From Gordonia neofelifaecis NRRL B-59395 (GTDB lineage: Bacteria > Actinomycetota > Actinomycetes > Mycobacteriales > Mycobacteriaceae): a stretch of 64,000 nt of DNA. The DNA lies in contig NZ_AEUD01000002.1 in the NCBI RefSeq assembly GCF_000192435.1, forward strand, positions 328,593-392,592. The letters run 5' to 3'. Numbering within the stretch: the stretch's first letter is position 1; each line of letters begins with the position of its first letter. Both the position numbers and the translations under genes were made by a program. Below the pieces are notes generated by a model. It had not been told where the DNA came from and did not search any database. It was given only the letters and a program-made list of their open reading frames with translations. Shown piece after piece: positions 1-8,933 of the stretch.

Positions 1-512
1 CCATCGGTGATCCGGCGGGGGTGAGCGATCGCAGGCAGTTGGTGGTGGCGCAGGCATTGGTCGACGCGCATCAGCTCACCGATCTGTCGCAGTGCGCCGC
101 CTTGCCGCCGGGACTGCCGTTGGTCACGACGGGGGTCCTGACAGCGGAGGAACGCCAGTCGTTCGACGTCTGCCGCTTCGGTGCGATCGAGGACCGCCGG
201 ACGCCGTCCGAGGTGGCCGACCGAGTCCGCGACGGCCGGGCACTGGGGACTTTGACCGGACTGGAGGCGGCCACCGCCCTCACCGGTCGCGACGATGTGA
301 CGGCGCTGCGTTCGCAGGACGCCGGTCCGATGGCCCAGGACCTGGTTCCGGTCTATCGCGCCGGACAGATCGGGAAGTCGCAGATGAAGGCGCTGAGCCG
401 GGTCGCCGGAGAGCTGACCACCGCGGATCTGGCGGAGCTCGCCGCGCGGGTCGAGGCCGGCGCTGCCCCGGGAGCCGTCGCGAATGAGTGGATCAGCACC
501 CACGGGGTCTGA
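1..512 (+). CDS. Osmoprotectant (glycine betaine-type) ABC transporter substrate-binding protein, C-terminal part
   Basis: The frame is open from the window edge (frame starting at base 3), so the true start lies upstream and only about 169 C-terminal residues are present. The end resembles OpuAC-type binding proteins: an ELTTADLAELAARV segment followed by a GAAPGAVANEWIS tail, which matches the closing helix pair of quaternary-amine binding lobes. Such lipoproteins deliver glycine betaine, choline or related solutes to a membrane permease. The permease and ATPase genes would be upstream, outside the window. A perfect hairpin follows the stop. The family is recognised from pattern only, and the ligand cannot be told from this fragment. 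Confidence 0.6.
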   Translation, partial: IGDPAGVSDRRQLVVAQALVDAHQLTDLSQCAALPPGLPLVTTGVLTAEERQSFDVCRFGAIEDRRTPSEVADRVRDGRALGTLTGLEAATALTGRDDVTALRSQDAGPMAQDLVPVYRAGQIGKSQMKALSRVAGELTTADLAELAARVEAGAAPGAVANEWISTHGV

Positions 513-527
513 TCGGGGCAGACAGCG

Positions 528-562
528 AAGAGCCGCCGCGACGGTCTGTCGCGGCGGCTCTT
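528..562. terminator. Bidirectional hairpin terminator
   Basis: A perfect 15-bp stem (528-542 with 548-562) has a 5-base loop GGTCT. It sits between two convergent genes, 16 bases from each stop codon, so it can serve both. There is only a short T run (CTCTT), as is usual for actinobacterial terminators. Confidence 0.8.
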
Positions 563-578
563 CCCGTTCGGGGGCGTG

Positions 579-1409
579 CTACTTGGTGCGGTTCAGCGCC
601 CACCCGGTGATCCGGGCACCGATGCCCTGGTAGCCGGAGGCGACCAACCGCACACAGACATCGAGCACCTTCGCGTCGGCACCGACGAGGACGCGGGCGC
701 GGTCGCGCTCCACGGCCTTGATGATGATGTCGGCTGCCTTCTCCGAGCTGGTGTTCGCCAGGTACTTGTCGAACAGTTCCGCGGTCTTCGCCTGGTCGTG
801 ATCGCCCGAGGTGGTGGCGTTGCGGGCGATCGCCGTCTTGATGCCGCCCGGGTGCACGCAGGTCACCTTGACCGGGTGCTTGGCGATGATCATCTCCTGG
901 TTGAGCGCCTCGGTGAAGCCGCGCACTGCGAACTTGGCCGAGTTGTAGGCGGCCTGGCCCGGCTCGGCGAGCAGACCGAACAGCGACGAGGTGTTGACGA
1001 CATGACCGTCGCCCGAGGCGATCAGGTACGGCAGGAAGGCCTTGGTGCCGTTGACGACACCCCAGTAGTCGATGTCCATGACACGCTCGATGTCCTTGAA
1101 CTCCATCGTCTCGACCTCGCCGTGGTGTGCGATGCCCGCATTGTTGAAGATGGCGTTCACGGTGCCGAAATGTCCGGCGACGGTGTCGGCGTACTCGAGC
1201 ACGGCTTCGCGTTCGGCGACGTTGAGGAGCTGGCTGTGCACCTGGGCGCCGGTTGCGGCGACGAGGCGCTCGGTCTCGGCCAGTCCGTCGGGGTTCACGT
1301 CCGAGATGGCGATCTTGGCGCCGCGCTTGGCGAGCTTGACGGCCAGGTCGCGGCCCATGCCCGATCCTGCTCCGGTGATGACGATGACCTTGTTGTTGAA
1401 GTCCTTCAT
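579..1409 (-). CDS. Short-chain dehydrogenase/reductase, SadH-like
   Basis: This 276-residue SDR has a Rossmann motif TGAGSGMG near residue 12, NNAG near residue 90 and the catalytic Ser with YNSAK. It reads very like mycobacterial SadH (Rv3085), including the same length, the EFKDIERVMDIDYWGVVNGTKAFLP stretch split over residues about 100-130, and the CVHPGGIKTAIARNA region. The family oxidises or reduces alcohol/ketone pairs with NAD(P). It lies 44 bases downstream of the flavin monooxygenase on the same strand, so the two are probably co-transcribed. The pairing matches the mycobacterial mymA locus (monooxygenase plus SadH). The substrate is not shown by the sequence. Confidence 0.85.
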   Translation of the reverse strand: MKDFNNKVIVITGAGSGMGRDLAVKLAKRGAKIAISDVNPDGLAETERLVAATGAQVHSQLLNVAEREAVLEYADTVAGHFGTVNAIFNNAGIAHHGEVETMEFKDIERVMDIDYWGVVNGTKAFLPYLIASGDGHVVNTSSLFGLLAEPGQAAYNSAKFAVRGFTEALNQEMIIAKHPVKVTCVHPGGIKTAIARNATTSGDHDQAKTAELFDKYLANTSSEKAADIIIKAVERDRARVLVGADAKVLDVCVRLVASGYQGIGARITGWALNRTK

Positions 1410-1453
1410 GGATTCTCCTGGAAGTTCGGTGAACTGAACGGTTGGTGTTGGAG

Positions 1454-2998
1454 TCAGGCGTCGACGGTGACGGCGTCGTCGGCGGGCGCCGCGTCGTCAG
1501 GCGTCGTGGTGGTCACGGCATCGGCCGTCAGGGTCTGGTAGGCGTCGAGGTCGAACGACCGCGTCTGATTGCGGAAGTTGAAGGTGAATCCCGGCCACAG
1601 GACGGTGATGTTGCCGTTCGCGTCCTTGTACCAGGAGGCGCAGCCGCCGTTGATCCACACGCTGTTGCGGAGGGTGTGCTGGATGTCGGCGTTGAACCGG
1701 TCTTGCGCCGCCTTGGTGACCTCGGTCCGCACGATGCCCCGCGCACGCGTCTTGCGGACGTAGTCGACCAGGTAGTTCAACTGCGACTCGATCATGTAGA
1801 CCATCGAGGTGTGGCCGAGACCGGTCGAGGGGCCGATCAGCAGCATCAAGTTCGGGAACCCGTTGATGAACGAGCCCTTGTAGGCCTGCATGCCCTCGAC
1901 CGCCCACACGTCGGCGAGGCTCTTGCCGTCGGTGCCGACGATGGTGTCGAACACCGGGGAGTCGGTGACGTGGAAACCGGTCGCGACGACGATCACGTCG
2001 ACGTCGCGGGCGGTGCCGTCGGAGGTGACGATCCCGGTCTCGGTGACGCGGGCGATGCCGTCGGTCACCAGCTCGACGTTGTCCTGGTCGAGCGTCGGGT
2101 ACCACTCGTTCGACTTCAGGATCCGCTTGCAGCCGACGGCGAATTTCGGCGTCACGGCCTTGCGGAGCTCGGGGTCGCGGATGCCGCGGAAGATGTTGGC
2201 CCGGCTCAGTGCCTCAACCGGCTTGAGAGCCTTCGGAGCGTACGTCATGCCCGCCGCGACGACCTCGTTGAACGAGTAGATTCCGCCGCGGATGGCCGCC
2301 TGCAGGCCGGGGATATTCTTGAACGCCCAGTTCTCGACGCTCAGGTAGGGGCGCTCGTTGCGGGGGATGATCCACGGTGCGGTGCGCTGGTAGACGTCCA
2401 TGTGGCCGACGACCTTGCCAAGCTGCGGAACGATCTGGATGGCCGAGGCGCCGGTGCCGATGACGGCGACGCGCTTGCCGGTGAAGTCGTAGTCGGTGTC
2501 CCATCGGGCGGAGTGGACGATCTTGCCCCGGTAGTCGTCGAATCCGTCGATGTCGGGGAGGTTCGGCTCACAGAGCGGGCCCACGCCGCCGACCAGGGTG
2601 CGTGCGGTCAGCGACAGCTTCTCGCCGTCGCGCTCGTAGTCGATGCGCCAGCGGCTGGTCGCCTCGTCCCACTCCGCGTGGGTGACGTCGGAGCCGAACA
2701 GTGCGTGGTCGCCGATCTGGTGCTCGTCGGCGACGGCGTTGATGTAGCGGTGGATCTCCGGCTGGTGCGAGTACGACCGCGACCACTCCGGGTTGAGAGC
2801 GAAGGAGTACGAGTACAGGTGCGAGGGGACGTCGCACGCGGCGCCGGGGTAGACGTTGTCGCGCCAGGTGCCGCCGAAGTCGTGGCCGCGGTCGAGGAGG
2901 ACGTAGTCGTCGACGCCTTCCTGGGCGAGCTTGATGGCTGCGCCGAGGCCGGAGAACCCGGCGCCGATGATCGCGATCTCTACATCATGCGTTGTCAT
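1454..2998 (-). CDS. Baeyer-Villiger-type flavin monooxygenase (MymA-like)
   Basis: This FAD/NADPH monooxygenase has about 514 residues. It shows an N-terminal FAD motif GAGFSG, a second Rossmann motif GTGASAIQ, and the Baeyer-Villiger fingerprint in the form YRGKIVHSARWD (Tyr replacing the usual first Phe). Such enzymes insert oxygen next to a ketone or oxidise a heteroatom. The C-terminal ~20 residues are Thr/Ala/Asp-rich and probably disordered. I place the start at the ATG at 2998 because a TTGACT-N17-TATGGT promoter ends 7 bases upstream, implying a leaderless mRNA. An in-frame ATG at 3010 and a longer frame to 3034 exist but would overlap the promoter. The downstream SDR probably acts on the same substrate, and the divergent TetR protein probably regulates the unit. 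Confidence 0.85.
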   Translation of the reverse strand: MTTHDVEIAIIGAGFSGLGAAIKLAQEGVDDYVLLDRGHDFGGTWRDNVYPGAACDVPSHLYSYSFALNPEWSRSYSHQPEIHRYINAVADEHQIGDHALFGSDVTHAEWDEATSRWRIDYERDGEKLSLTARTLVGGVGPLCEPNLPDIDGFDDYRGKIVHSARWDTDYDFTGKRVAVIGTGASAIQIVPQLGKVVGHMDVYQRTAPWIIPRNERPYLSVENWAFKNIPGLQAAIRGGIYSFNEVVAAGMTYAPKALKPVEALSRANIFRGIRDPELRKAVTPKFAVGCKRILKSNEWYPTLDQDNVELVTDGIARVTETGIVTSDGTARDVDVIVVATGFHVTDSPVFDTIVGTDGKSLADVWAVEGMQAYKGSFINGFPNLMLLIGPSTGLGHTSMVYMIESQLNYLVDYVRKTRARGIVRTEVTKAAQDRFNADIQHTLRNSVWINGGCASWYKDANGNITVLWPGFTFNFRNQTRSFDLDAYQTLTADAVTTTTPDDAAPADDAVTVDA

Positions 2999-3005
2999 GG
3001 TGCCA

Positions 3006-3070
3006 ACCATAAGCGCGTGTTGACTGCGAGTCAATAGGCAATTGAATTCGAGTCAATAAGCGCTTACGGT
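3006..3070. promoter_or_regulatory. Divergent promoters with twin TetR operators
   Basis: Two similar inverted repeats are visible: TTGACTGCGAGTCAA at 3020-3034 (perfect 6-bp arms) and TTGAATTCGAGTCAA at 3042-3056 (one mismatch), with centres 22 bp apart. On the minus strand TTGACT (3034-3029), a 17-base spacer and TATGGT (3011-3006) lie 7 bases before the monooxygenase ATG. On the plus strand TTGAAT (3042-3047), a 17-base spacer and TACGGT (3065-3070) lie 6 bases before the TetR ATG. Each operator therefore covers the -35 element of one of the two genes. This suggests dual repression by the adjacent TetR protein. The sites are seen; the binding is inferred. Confidence 0.75.
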
Positions 3071-3076
3071 TGGTGC

Positions 3077-3682
3077 ATGACCTCCGCCAGAACTCGTCTG
3101 AGTCCGGCCGCGCGCCGGCGTCAACTCATCGACCTCGGCGTCGAACTGGCCCGCGATCGGCCCCTGGAACTGGTCACGATGGAGGCGGTCGCGGAGGCTG
3201 CGGGAGTGTCGAAGGGCCTGATCTTCCACTATTTCGAGTCCAAGGCCGACTTCCACCTGTGCGTGATCACCGAGCAGGCGGAGGAGATGCTGGCTCGTAC
3301 CGCGCCGCGTGACGACATCGGCGACACCATCGAGATGCTCCAGGCGTCGATCACCGCATACGTCGACTACGTCGCCGACAACGGCCGCGGGTTCGTCGGC
3401 GTCATCCGCGGCGCGGCGAGTGCCGATGCGGCGATCCGCGCCGTCGCCGACCGGACGCGCGCGGCGATGACCGAACGCATCCTGTCGCGCGCGCCGTCCA
3501 TCGGGATCGAGCGGACACCCGCGATCGAACTGGCCGTCGCCGGCTGGATCGCCTTCGTCGAGGAATCGCTCGTCAGGTGGATCGACGACCCGGTGGTCAC
3601 CCGTGATCAGTTGGTGCAGATCTTCGTCGGGGCCCTGCCGACGCTGGCCGGTCTGGTCGGCGCGGTGGTCGCGACGGACTGA
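3077..3682 (+). CDS. TetR-family transcriptional regulator
   Basis: This 201-residue protein has the TetR N-terminal helix-turn-helix at about residues 12-58 (TMEAVAEAAGVSKGLIFHYFESKADF), followed by an all-helical ligand domain. It is transcribed divergently from the monooxygenase/SDR pair, and two near-identical palindromes lie between them, so autoregulation and control of that pair are likely. The start is the ATG at 3077. A TTGAAT-N17-TACGGT promoter ends 6 bases before it and no Shine-Dalgarno is visible, pointing to a leaderless transcript. The inducer is unknown; a ketone, alcohol or lipid substrate of the monooxygenase is plausible. Confidence 0.9.
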   Translation: MTSARTRLSPAARRRQLIDLGVELARDRPLELVTMEAVAEAAGVSKGLIFHYFESKADFHLCVITEQAEEMLARTAPRDDIGDTIEMLQASITAYVDYVADNGRGFVGVIRGAASADAAIRAVADRTRAAMTERILSRAPSIGIERTPAIELAVAGWIAFVEESLVRWIDDPVVTRDQLVQIFVGALPTLAGLVGAVVATD

Positions 3683-3722
3683 CGACGAGCGGGCGGGCGC
3701 GTCCCGCTCCCGTCGTCGACAG

Positions 3723-3784
3723 CCGCTCCCCGAACCTGCATCCGCGCACGTCGGGGGTGCCGCGGATGCAGGTTCGGGGAGCGG
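3723..3784 (+). repeat. 62-bp palindromic repeat, copy 1
   Basis: This is a perfect 24-bp inverted repeat (3723-3746 with 3761-3784) around the 14-base loop CACGTCGGGGGTGC. An identical element with the loop reversed lies at 4787-4848. The two copies bracket the AbiEi-like gene. The hairpin follows the tetR stop by about 40 bases and the AbiEi-like stop by 9 bases, so it could also act as a terminator. Confidence 0.9.
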
Positions 3785-3793
3785 ATGCGCCGG

Positions 3794-4717
3794 TCAGTAG
3801 CGGATACCGAGCTTGTCGTAATGCCGCTCAAGCCTGGGAACCAGGCGCCGGGCGCGGAGGTCGTCCCAGATCCATCTCGCGACGTCGAGACCGAGGTCGC
3901 GGAGTTCGTCCTCGCGGAGCTTCTCCCGGATCACGACCTCCTCGGGTTCCTCGCCGCCGCGCATGTCGCGACGGTATTTGATCAGTCCGTCGAACTCGCC
4001 GACGAACCTGTCGTCGACGCCGAAGTCGCAGAACGCCCGACGACCGGACGCGAGTCGGTACTCGACCTGCAGTCTCGGCAATGGCAGCCGCGCCTCGATC
4101 ATCTGCGCGCGGCTCCACGACTCCCCGGGCGAGGCCGAATCCCCGTCGGCGAACGACAACGCGTGGCGAGCGAAACCGCAGTTCCGGCGACCGGTGTGGA
4201 AGCGCGGCTCGATCTCGTGGACGAGCAGTCCTGCTCGGAGTCCCGAATCCAATGCCGTGAGAGCCTGCGGAAGTCGGGTGGTCGACAACGCGATGTCGGC
4301 GACGGTCCGTGCCGCGCTGGTGACCCGGACTCCGTCCAGTTCGACCACATCGTCGTCGGCGAGAAGTCCATTGTGGATGACGCGGCGTGGCCGCCGGGAA
4401 CCTCCCGAGAGACGGCCGTTGGTGACGTGGACTCGAGACCGGTCGGGATACAGCAGGTCGATGCCGTGCACGGCCGCTGCCGAATCGTGGCTGAGGACGG
4501 GCCTGCCCGGGCCCAGGGCCGCGGCGATGCATCGCTGCCGGTAGACGTGGGCTTCGGAGTCGTCTCGGCCGACGAGCACCGCGGCTGGAAGATACGTTCC
4601 GCGCACGGCGACGATCAGTTCGCCCGTTCGTACCGCCGCGGCGATCCGTCGGTCCGAGATCCCGTTCTGGAGCGCGTCGTCTCGATGGACGAGTCCGTGT
4701 CTGTCTGTCGGCCACAT
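3794..4717 (-). CDS. AbiEi-type N-terminal domain protein with PD-(D/E)XK-like C-terminus
   Basis: The N-terminus (HRDDALQNGISDRRIAAAVR...GELIVAVRGTYLP) resembles the AbiEi antitoxin winged-helix domain. The C-terminal third has Glu (GESWSR), Asp (FCDFG) and EFDGLIKY, a DUF559/Vsr-like PD-(D/E)XK arrangement. No AbiEii-type toxin partner is adjacent, so this is an orphan of the kind common in actinomycetes. I chose the ATG at 4717 (about 307 residues) because it is followed by the typical domain start; the frame stays open to 4786, immediately beside the flanking palindrome. The gene is bracketed by two inverted copies of a 62-bp palindrome, which suggests it moved as a unit or is insulated by them. 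The function is unproven. Confidence 0.65.
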   Translation of the reverse strand: MWPTDRHGLVHRDDALQNGISDRRIAAAVRTGELIVAVRGTYLPAAVLVGRDDSEAHVYRQRCIAAALGPGRPVLSHDSAAAVHGIDLLYPDRSRVHVTNGRLSGGSRRPRRVIHNGLLADDDVVELDGVRVTSAARTVADIALSTTRLPQALTALDSGLRAGLLVHEIEPRFHTGRRNCGFARHALSFADGDSASPGESWSRAQMIEARLPLPRLQVEYRLASGRRAFCDFGVDDRFVGEFDGLIKYRRDMRGGEEPEEVVIREKLREDELRDLGLDVARWIWDDLRARRLVPRLERHYDKLGIRY

Positions 4718-4786
4718 GGACCGAGTACACGCCGGAACTGCCGAACCCGCACCCGCGCCGTCCACAGGTACGACCATCTGCCGCAT

Positions 4787-4848
4787 CCGCTCCCCGAACC
4801 TGCATCCGCGGCACCCCCGACGTGCGCGGATGCAGGTTCGGGGAGCGG
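4787..4848 (-). repeat. 62-bp palindromic repeat, copy 2 (inverted)
   Basis: The same 24-bp arms as copy 1 (4787-4810 with 4825-4848) surround the loop GCACCCCCGACGTG, the exact reverse complement of the first loop. The two elements are therefore exact inverted copies across all 62 bases. This copy abuts the longest possible reading frame of the AbiEi-like gene. Confidence 0.9.
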
Positions 4849-4871
4849 ACGCCGGGGAGTGACGCGGACAG

Positions 4872-4910
4872 ACGAAGGCCGCCTCACCGAAACGGTGAGG
4901 CGGCCTTCGT
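4872..4910 (-). terminator. kgd terminator hairpin
   Basis: A perfect 18-bp stem (4872-4889 with 4893-4910) with an AAA triloop begins 14 bases after the kgd stop codon. It is GC-rich with no long T tract, as in most actinobacterial terminators. Confidence 0.85.
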
Positions 4911-4924
4911 CAGCGGGATTCAGA

Positions 4925-7900
4925 TCAGCTGAACGCGCCGTCGACGATCTCCTGCTGTTCCACGGCGTGGACCTTGCTGGAGCCGGACGACGGGGCCGAC
5001 ATCGCGCGACGCGAGATCCGGCGGAGCCCGCCGAGCAGCTCGGGGAGCATCTCCGGGAGCCAGAGGCCGAGGAACGGCCACGGGCCCTGGTTCGCGGGCT
5101 CTTCCTGGACCCAGACGAAGTCGTTCGCGTTCGGGTACTGCTCGAGAGTGCGAGCGAGCCGGCGGTAGGGAACCGGGTACAACTGCTCGACGCGGACGAT
5201 CGCGACGTCGTCGCGGCCCTCCTTCTCCTGCTTCGCCGCCAGCTCGTAGTAGAGCTTGCCGCTGACGAGGAGCACACGCTGCACCTTGTCGCGGTCGCCG
5301 CCCTGCTTCGCGAACTTCGGATCGTCGATCACCGACAGGAACTTGCCGTCGGTGAAGTCCTCGACCGGCGAGACCGCAGCCTTGTTCCGCAGCATCGACT
5401 TCGGGGTGAAGACCACCAGCGGACGGCTGATGCCGTCGTGTACGTGGCGACGCAGCAGGTGGAAGTAGCTGGCCGGGGTCGACGGCAGTGCGACGGTCAT
5501 CGAGCCCTCGGCACAGAGCTGCAGGAAGCGCTCGATACGACCCGAGGAATGATCGGGACCCTGGCCTTCGTGGCCGTGCGGCAGCAGCAGGACGACGTCG
5601 CTGCGCTGGCCCCACTTGGCCTCGCCCGAGCTGATGAACTCGTCGATGATCGACTGGGCGCCGTTGACGAAGTCACCGAACTGCGCCTCCCAGAGCACGA
5701 GGGCCTCGGGATCGGCGAGTGCGTATCCGTACTCGAAGCCGAGGACGCCGTATTCGCTGAGCGGCGAGTCGTACACCAGGAAGCGGCCGGTGGCGTCGGG
5801 CAGATGGTTGAGCGGCGTGTACTCCGAGCCGTTCTCCCGGTCGATCAGCACCGAGTGACGCTGGGTGAACGTGCCGCGACGCGAGTCCTGACCCGACAGT
5901 CGGACCGTCCGGCCCTCCTGCACAAGGGTGCCGAACGCCAGGATCTCGGCGAACGCCCAGTCGACGTCGCCCTTGACCGGCATGTCGTGACGGCGCTTGA
6001 TGACCGGGCGCACGCGCGGGTGCTCGTTGAAGCCCTCCGGCAGGTTGCCGAAGGCGTCGCCGATCTGCGCGAGCTTCTCCTGCGGGACCGCCGTGACGAG
6101 CTTGGTCAGCAGCGTCTGCTCGCCCTCGACGGACGGTGACGCCTCGGGCGTGAACCGCTCGAGTTCCTTGACCTCGACGAAGACGCGCTCGAGTTGACCC
6201 TGGTAGTCGCGCAGGGCGTCCTCGGCCTCCTTGGTCGAGATGTCGCCGCGGCCGATCAGGGCTTCGGTGTAGCTCTTGCGGACGCTGCGCAGGTTGTTGA
6301 TCACGTCGTACATCGCGGGCTGCGTCATCGACGGATCGTCGCCCTCGTTGTGGCCCAGGCGGCGGTAGCAGACCAGGTCGATGACCACGTCGCGGTTGAA
6401 CGCCTCGCGGTAGTCGACGGCCAGCTTGGCGGCCCAGACACAGGCCTCCGGGTCGTCGCCGTTCACGTGGAAGACCGGTGCGCCGATCATCTTCGCGACG
6501 TCGGTGCAGTACTGCGTCGACCGCGAGTGCTCGGGTGCGGTCGTGAAGCCGACCTGGTTGTTCACGACGATGTGGACGGTGCCGCCGGTGCGGTAGCCGT
6601 TCAGCATCGACATGTTGAGGACCTCGGCCACGATGCCCTGGCCGGCGAACGCGGCGTCACCGTGCAGCATCAGCGGCAGAACGGCGAACTCGCGCGCCTC
6701 ACCCATGCTGTCCTGCTTGGCGCGGACGATGCCCTCGAGCACGGGGTCCACGGCCTCGAGGTGGCTGGGATTCGCGGTGAGCGAGACGGTGATCTCGTTG
6801 TCGCCGAACATCTGGTAGTACTTGCCCTCGGCGCCGAGGTGGTACTTCACGTCGCCGGAACCGTGTGCGTCAGCGGGGCCGAGGTTGCCCTCGAACTCGG
6901 TGAAGATCTTCGAGTACGGCTTGCCGACGATGTTCGCCAGGACGTTCAGACGGCCGCGGTGCGGCATGCCGATGACGACCTCTTCGACGTTGTGCTCGGC
7001 GCTCTGGTCGAGGACGGCGTCCATCATCGGGATCACGGCTTCGGCGCCCTCGAGGGAGAAGCGCTTCTGGCCGACGTACTTGGTCGCGAGGAAGGTCTCG
7101 AAGGCCTCGGCGGCGTTGAGCTTGCTCAGGATGTACTTCTGCTCGGCCACCGGGGGCTTGCTGTGCTGGATCTCCACGCGATCCTGGAGCCAGCGCTGCT
7201 GCTCGGGATCGAGGATGTGGGTGTACTCCACACCGACGTGACGGCAGTAGGCGTCGCGCAGGATCGACAGGACGTCGCGCAGCTTCATGTCGGTCTGGCC
7301 GTGGAAGCCGCCGACCTTGAACGACCGGTCGAGGTCCCACAGGGTGAGACCGTAGGTCAGGACGTCCAGGTCCGGATGCGAGGTCTTGGCCGCGGTGTCC
7401 ATCATCAGCGGATCCGTGTCGGCCATCAGGTGCCCGCGGCTGCGGTACGCCGCGATCAGCTCGAGGACGCGAGTGTTCTTGTCGACCAGTCCGGCCGGGA
7501 TGTCGCGCCGCCAGCGGACCGGCTCGTACGGGATCTGGAGCGAGGTGAACAGCTCGTCCCAGAAGCCGTCGTCGAGCAGCAGGTTGTGGACCTTGCGCAG
7601 GAAGTCGCCCGACTCCGCGCCCTGGATGATGCGGTGGTCGTACGTGGAGGTCAGCGTCATCAACTTGCCGACGCCCATCTCGGCGATCTGCTCGTCGCTG
7701 GCGCCCTGGAACTCCGCGGGGTACTCCATCGCGCCGGCGCCGATGATCGCGCCCTGTCCCTGCATCAGACGCGGGACCGAGTGGACGGTGCCGATGGTGC
7801 CGGGGTTGGTCAGCGAGATGGTGACGCCCGCGAAGTCCTCCGCGCCGAGCTTGCCGTCGCGCGCGCGGCGCACGATGTCCTCGTACGCGGCGACGAAGGC

Positions 7901-8659
7901 GGAGAAGCTCATCGACTCGCAGCCCTTGATGGCCGCGACGACCAGGGTGCGGTTGCCGTTCTTGCCGGGCAGGTCGATGGCGAGGCCGAGGTTGGTATGC
8001 GCCGGGGTGACGACGTTCGGCTTGCCGTCGATCACGGCGAAGTGGCGGTTCATGTTCGGGAACGACTTGATCGCTTGGACCAGTGCGTAGCCGAGGATGT
8101 GGGTGAAGCTGACCTTGCCGCCTCGGGTGCGGGCCAGGTGATTGTTGATGACGACGCGGTTGTCGATCATCAGCTTCGCCGGGATGGCGCGCACGCTGGT
8201 CGCCGTCGGCACCTCGAGCGAGGCGGACATGTTGCGGACGATGGCCGCCGCCGGTCCGCGCAGGATTTGGTTGGAGTCGGTGCCTGCGTCGGCGGCGGGC
8301 TTCGCGGCGGCCGCGGTGCGACTGGTGCCCGAGGCGGCCTTGGTAGCCGCCGACTCACGGGCGGGAGCGGGGGTGCGAGCGGCGGCGGGCGCGGCCTTGG
8401 TCGGCTCGGTGTCGAGCGTCACGGCCTGCTTCGGTGCCACGCGTGCGGCCGGAGCTGCCGGGGCCGCAGCTGTCGCGGGGGCGGCCGGCGCTGAGCCGTT
8501 GGCCGATGGAGCGGATGCAGTCGTGCCCGGGCGATAGTTCTTGAGAAGCTCGTGCCAGCTCGGATCGACTGATTCGGGGTTGGTCTGGAATCGCTGGTAC
8601 ATCTCCTCGACCAGCCATTCGTTTTGTCCGAAGTCTGATTCGGAAATCGAACTGCTCAC
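4925..8659 (-). CDS. kgd: Multifunctional 2-oxoglutarate metabolism enzyme (2-oxoglutarate decarboxylase / dehydrogenase E1-E2 fusion)
   Basis: This enzyme of about 1244 residues carries out ThDP-dependent decarboxylation of 2-oxoglutarate in the TCA cycle. It contains the [13 protein letters not shown]-terminal signature, an Ala/Pro-rich linker (about 45-135), a lipoyl-less E2 acyltransferase domain (about 135-390, with [15 protein letters not shown]) and an E1 domain (about 400-1240) with [23 protein letters not shown] and [11 protein letters not shown]. This matches mycobacterial Kgd. I chose the GTG at 8659 because it gives [15 protein letters not shown], like mycobacterial N-termini; a TTG at 8677 is also in frame. 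The gene appears monocistronic, with a 274-base upstream region showing no other gene and a hairpin just after the stop. Confidence 0.95.
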   Translation of the reverse strand: MSSSISESDFGQNEWLVEEMYQRFQTNPESVDPSWHELLKNYRPGTTASAPSANGSAPAAPATAAAPAAPAARVAPKQAVTLDTEPTKAAPAAARTPAPARESAATKAASGTSRTAAAAKPAADAGTDSNQILRGPAAAIVRNMSASLEVPTATSVRAIPAKLMIDNRVVINNHLARTRGGKVSFTHILGYALVQAIKSFPNMNRHFAVIDGKPNVVTPAHTNLGLAIDLPGKNGNRTLVVAAIKGCESMSFSAFVAAYEDIVRRARDGKLGAEDFAGVTISLTNPGTIGTVHSVPRLMQGQGAIIGAGAMEYPAEFQGASDEQIAEMGVGKLMTLTSTYDHRIIQGAESGDFLRKVHNLLLDDGFWDELFTSLQIPYEPVRWRRDIPAGLVDKNTRVLELIAAYRSRGHLMADTDPLMMDTAAKTSHPDLDVLTYGLTLWDLDRSFKVGGFHGQTDMKLRDVLSILRDAYCRHVGVEYTHILDPEQQRWLQDRVEIQHSKPPVAEQKYILSKLNAAEAFETFLATKYVGQKRFSLEGAEAVIPMMDAVLDQSAEHNVEEVVIGMPHRGRLNVLANIVGKPYSKIFTEFEGNLGPADAHGSGDVKYHLGAEGKYYQMFGDNEITVSLTANPSHLEAVDPVLEGIVRAKQDSMGEAREFAVLPLMLHGDAAFAGQGIVAEVLNMSMLNGYRTGGTVHIVVNNQVGFTTAPEHSRSTQYCTDVAKMIGAPVFHVNGDDPEACVWAAKLAVDYREAFNRDVVIDLVCYRRLGHNEGDDPSMTQPAMYDVINNLRSVRKSYTEALIGRGDISTKEAEDALRDYQGQLERVFVEVKELERFTPEASPSVEGEQTLLTKLVTAVPQEKLAQIGDAFGNLPEGFNEHPRVRPVIKRRHDMPVKGDVDWAFAEILAFGTLVQEGRTVRLSGQDSRRGTFTQRHSVLIDRENGSEYTPLNHLPDATGRFLVYDSPLSEYGVLGFEYGYALADPEALVLWEAQFGDFVNGAQSIIDEFISSGEAKWGQRSDVVLLLPHGHEGQGPDHSSGRIERFLQLCAEGSMTVALPSTPASYFHLLRRHVHDGISRPLVVFTPKSMLRNKAAVSPVEDFTDGKFLSVIDDPKFAKQGGDRDKVQRVLLVSGKLYYELAAKQEKEGRDDVAIVRVEQLYPVPYRRLARTLEQYPNANDFVWVQEEPANQGPWPFLGLWLPEMLPELLGGLRRISRRAMSAPSSGSSKVHAVEQQEIVDGAFS

Positions 8660-8933
8660 AGCGTTGTCTCGCCTCAATTCACCCAGGTGTTCTTAGATCA
8701 CTTGGCGGACGGTCCGCTGGGTCTTGTGAACCGGGGCCGACCTGCCATCAATCGATGGTACGCGGACGATTGGCGGCCGGGGCACGGAGTGGCCCACAGA
8801 CCAGGACACACCGCGTTAAGTGGTGAAAATCACCCGCATCGCGGCATGTGACCGTCGGATTTGTCCCGGTCGATGGGATGTTGTGACGTTGGATCGAGAG
8901 ATTGAGAGCTGCTGAGTATCGAACTGTCGCGTG

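Noticed and set aside
1442-3037. 531-codon plus-strand open frame
   Set aside because: It is antisense to the monooxygenase, with Val/Asp/Gly-rich composition typical of a high-GC shadow frame.
3794-4786. Complete AbiE-type toxin-antitoxin system
   Set aside because: No AbiEii nucleotidyltransferase gene is next to it; both neighbours are unrelated core or regulatory genes.
3785-8494. Long plus-strand frames of 784 and 766 codons
   Set aside because: They run antisense to the AbiEi-like gene and kgd, have no domain, and reflect third-position GC bias.
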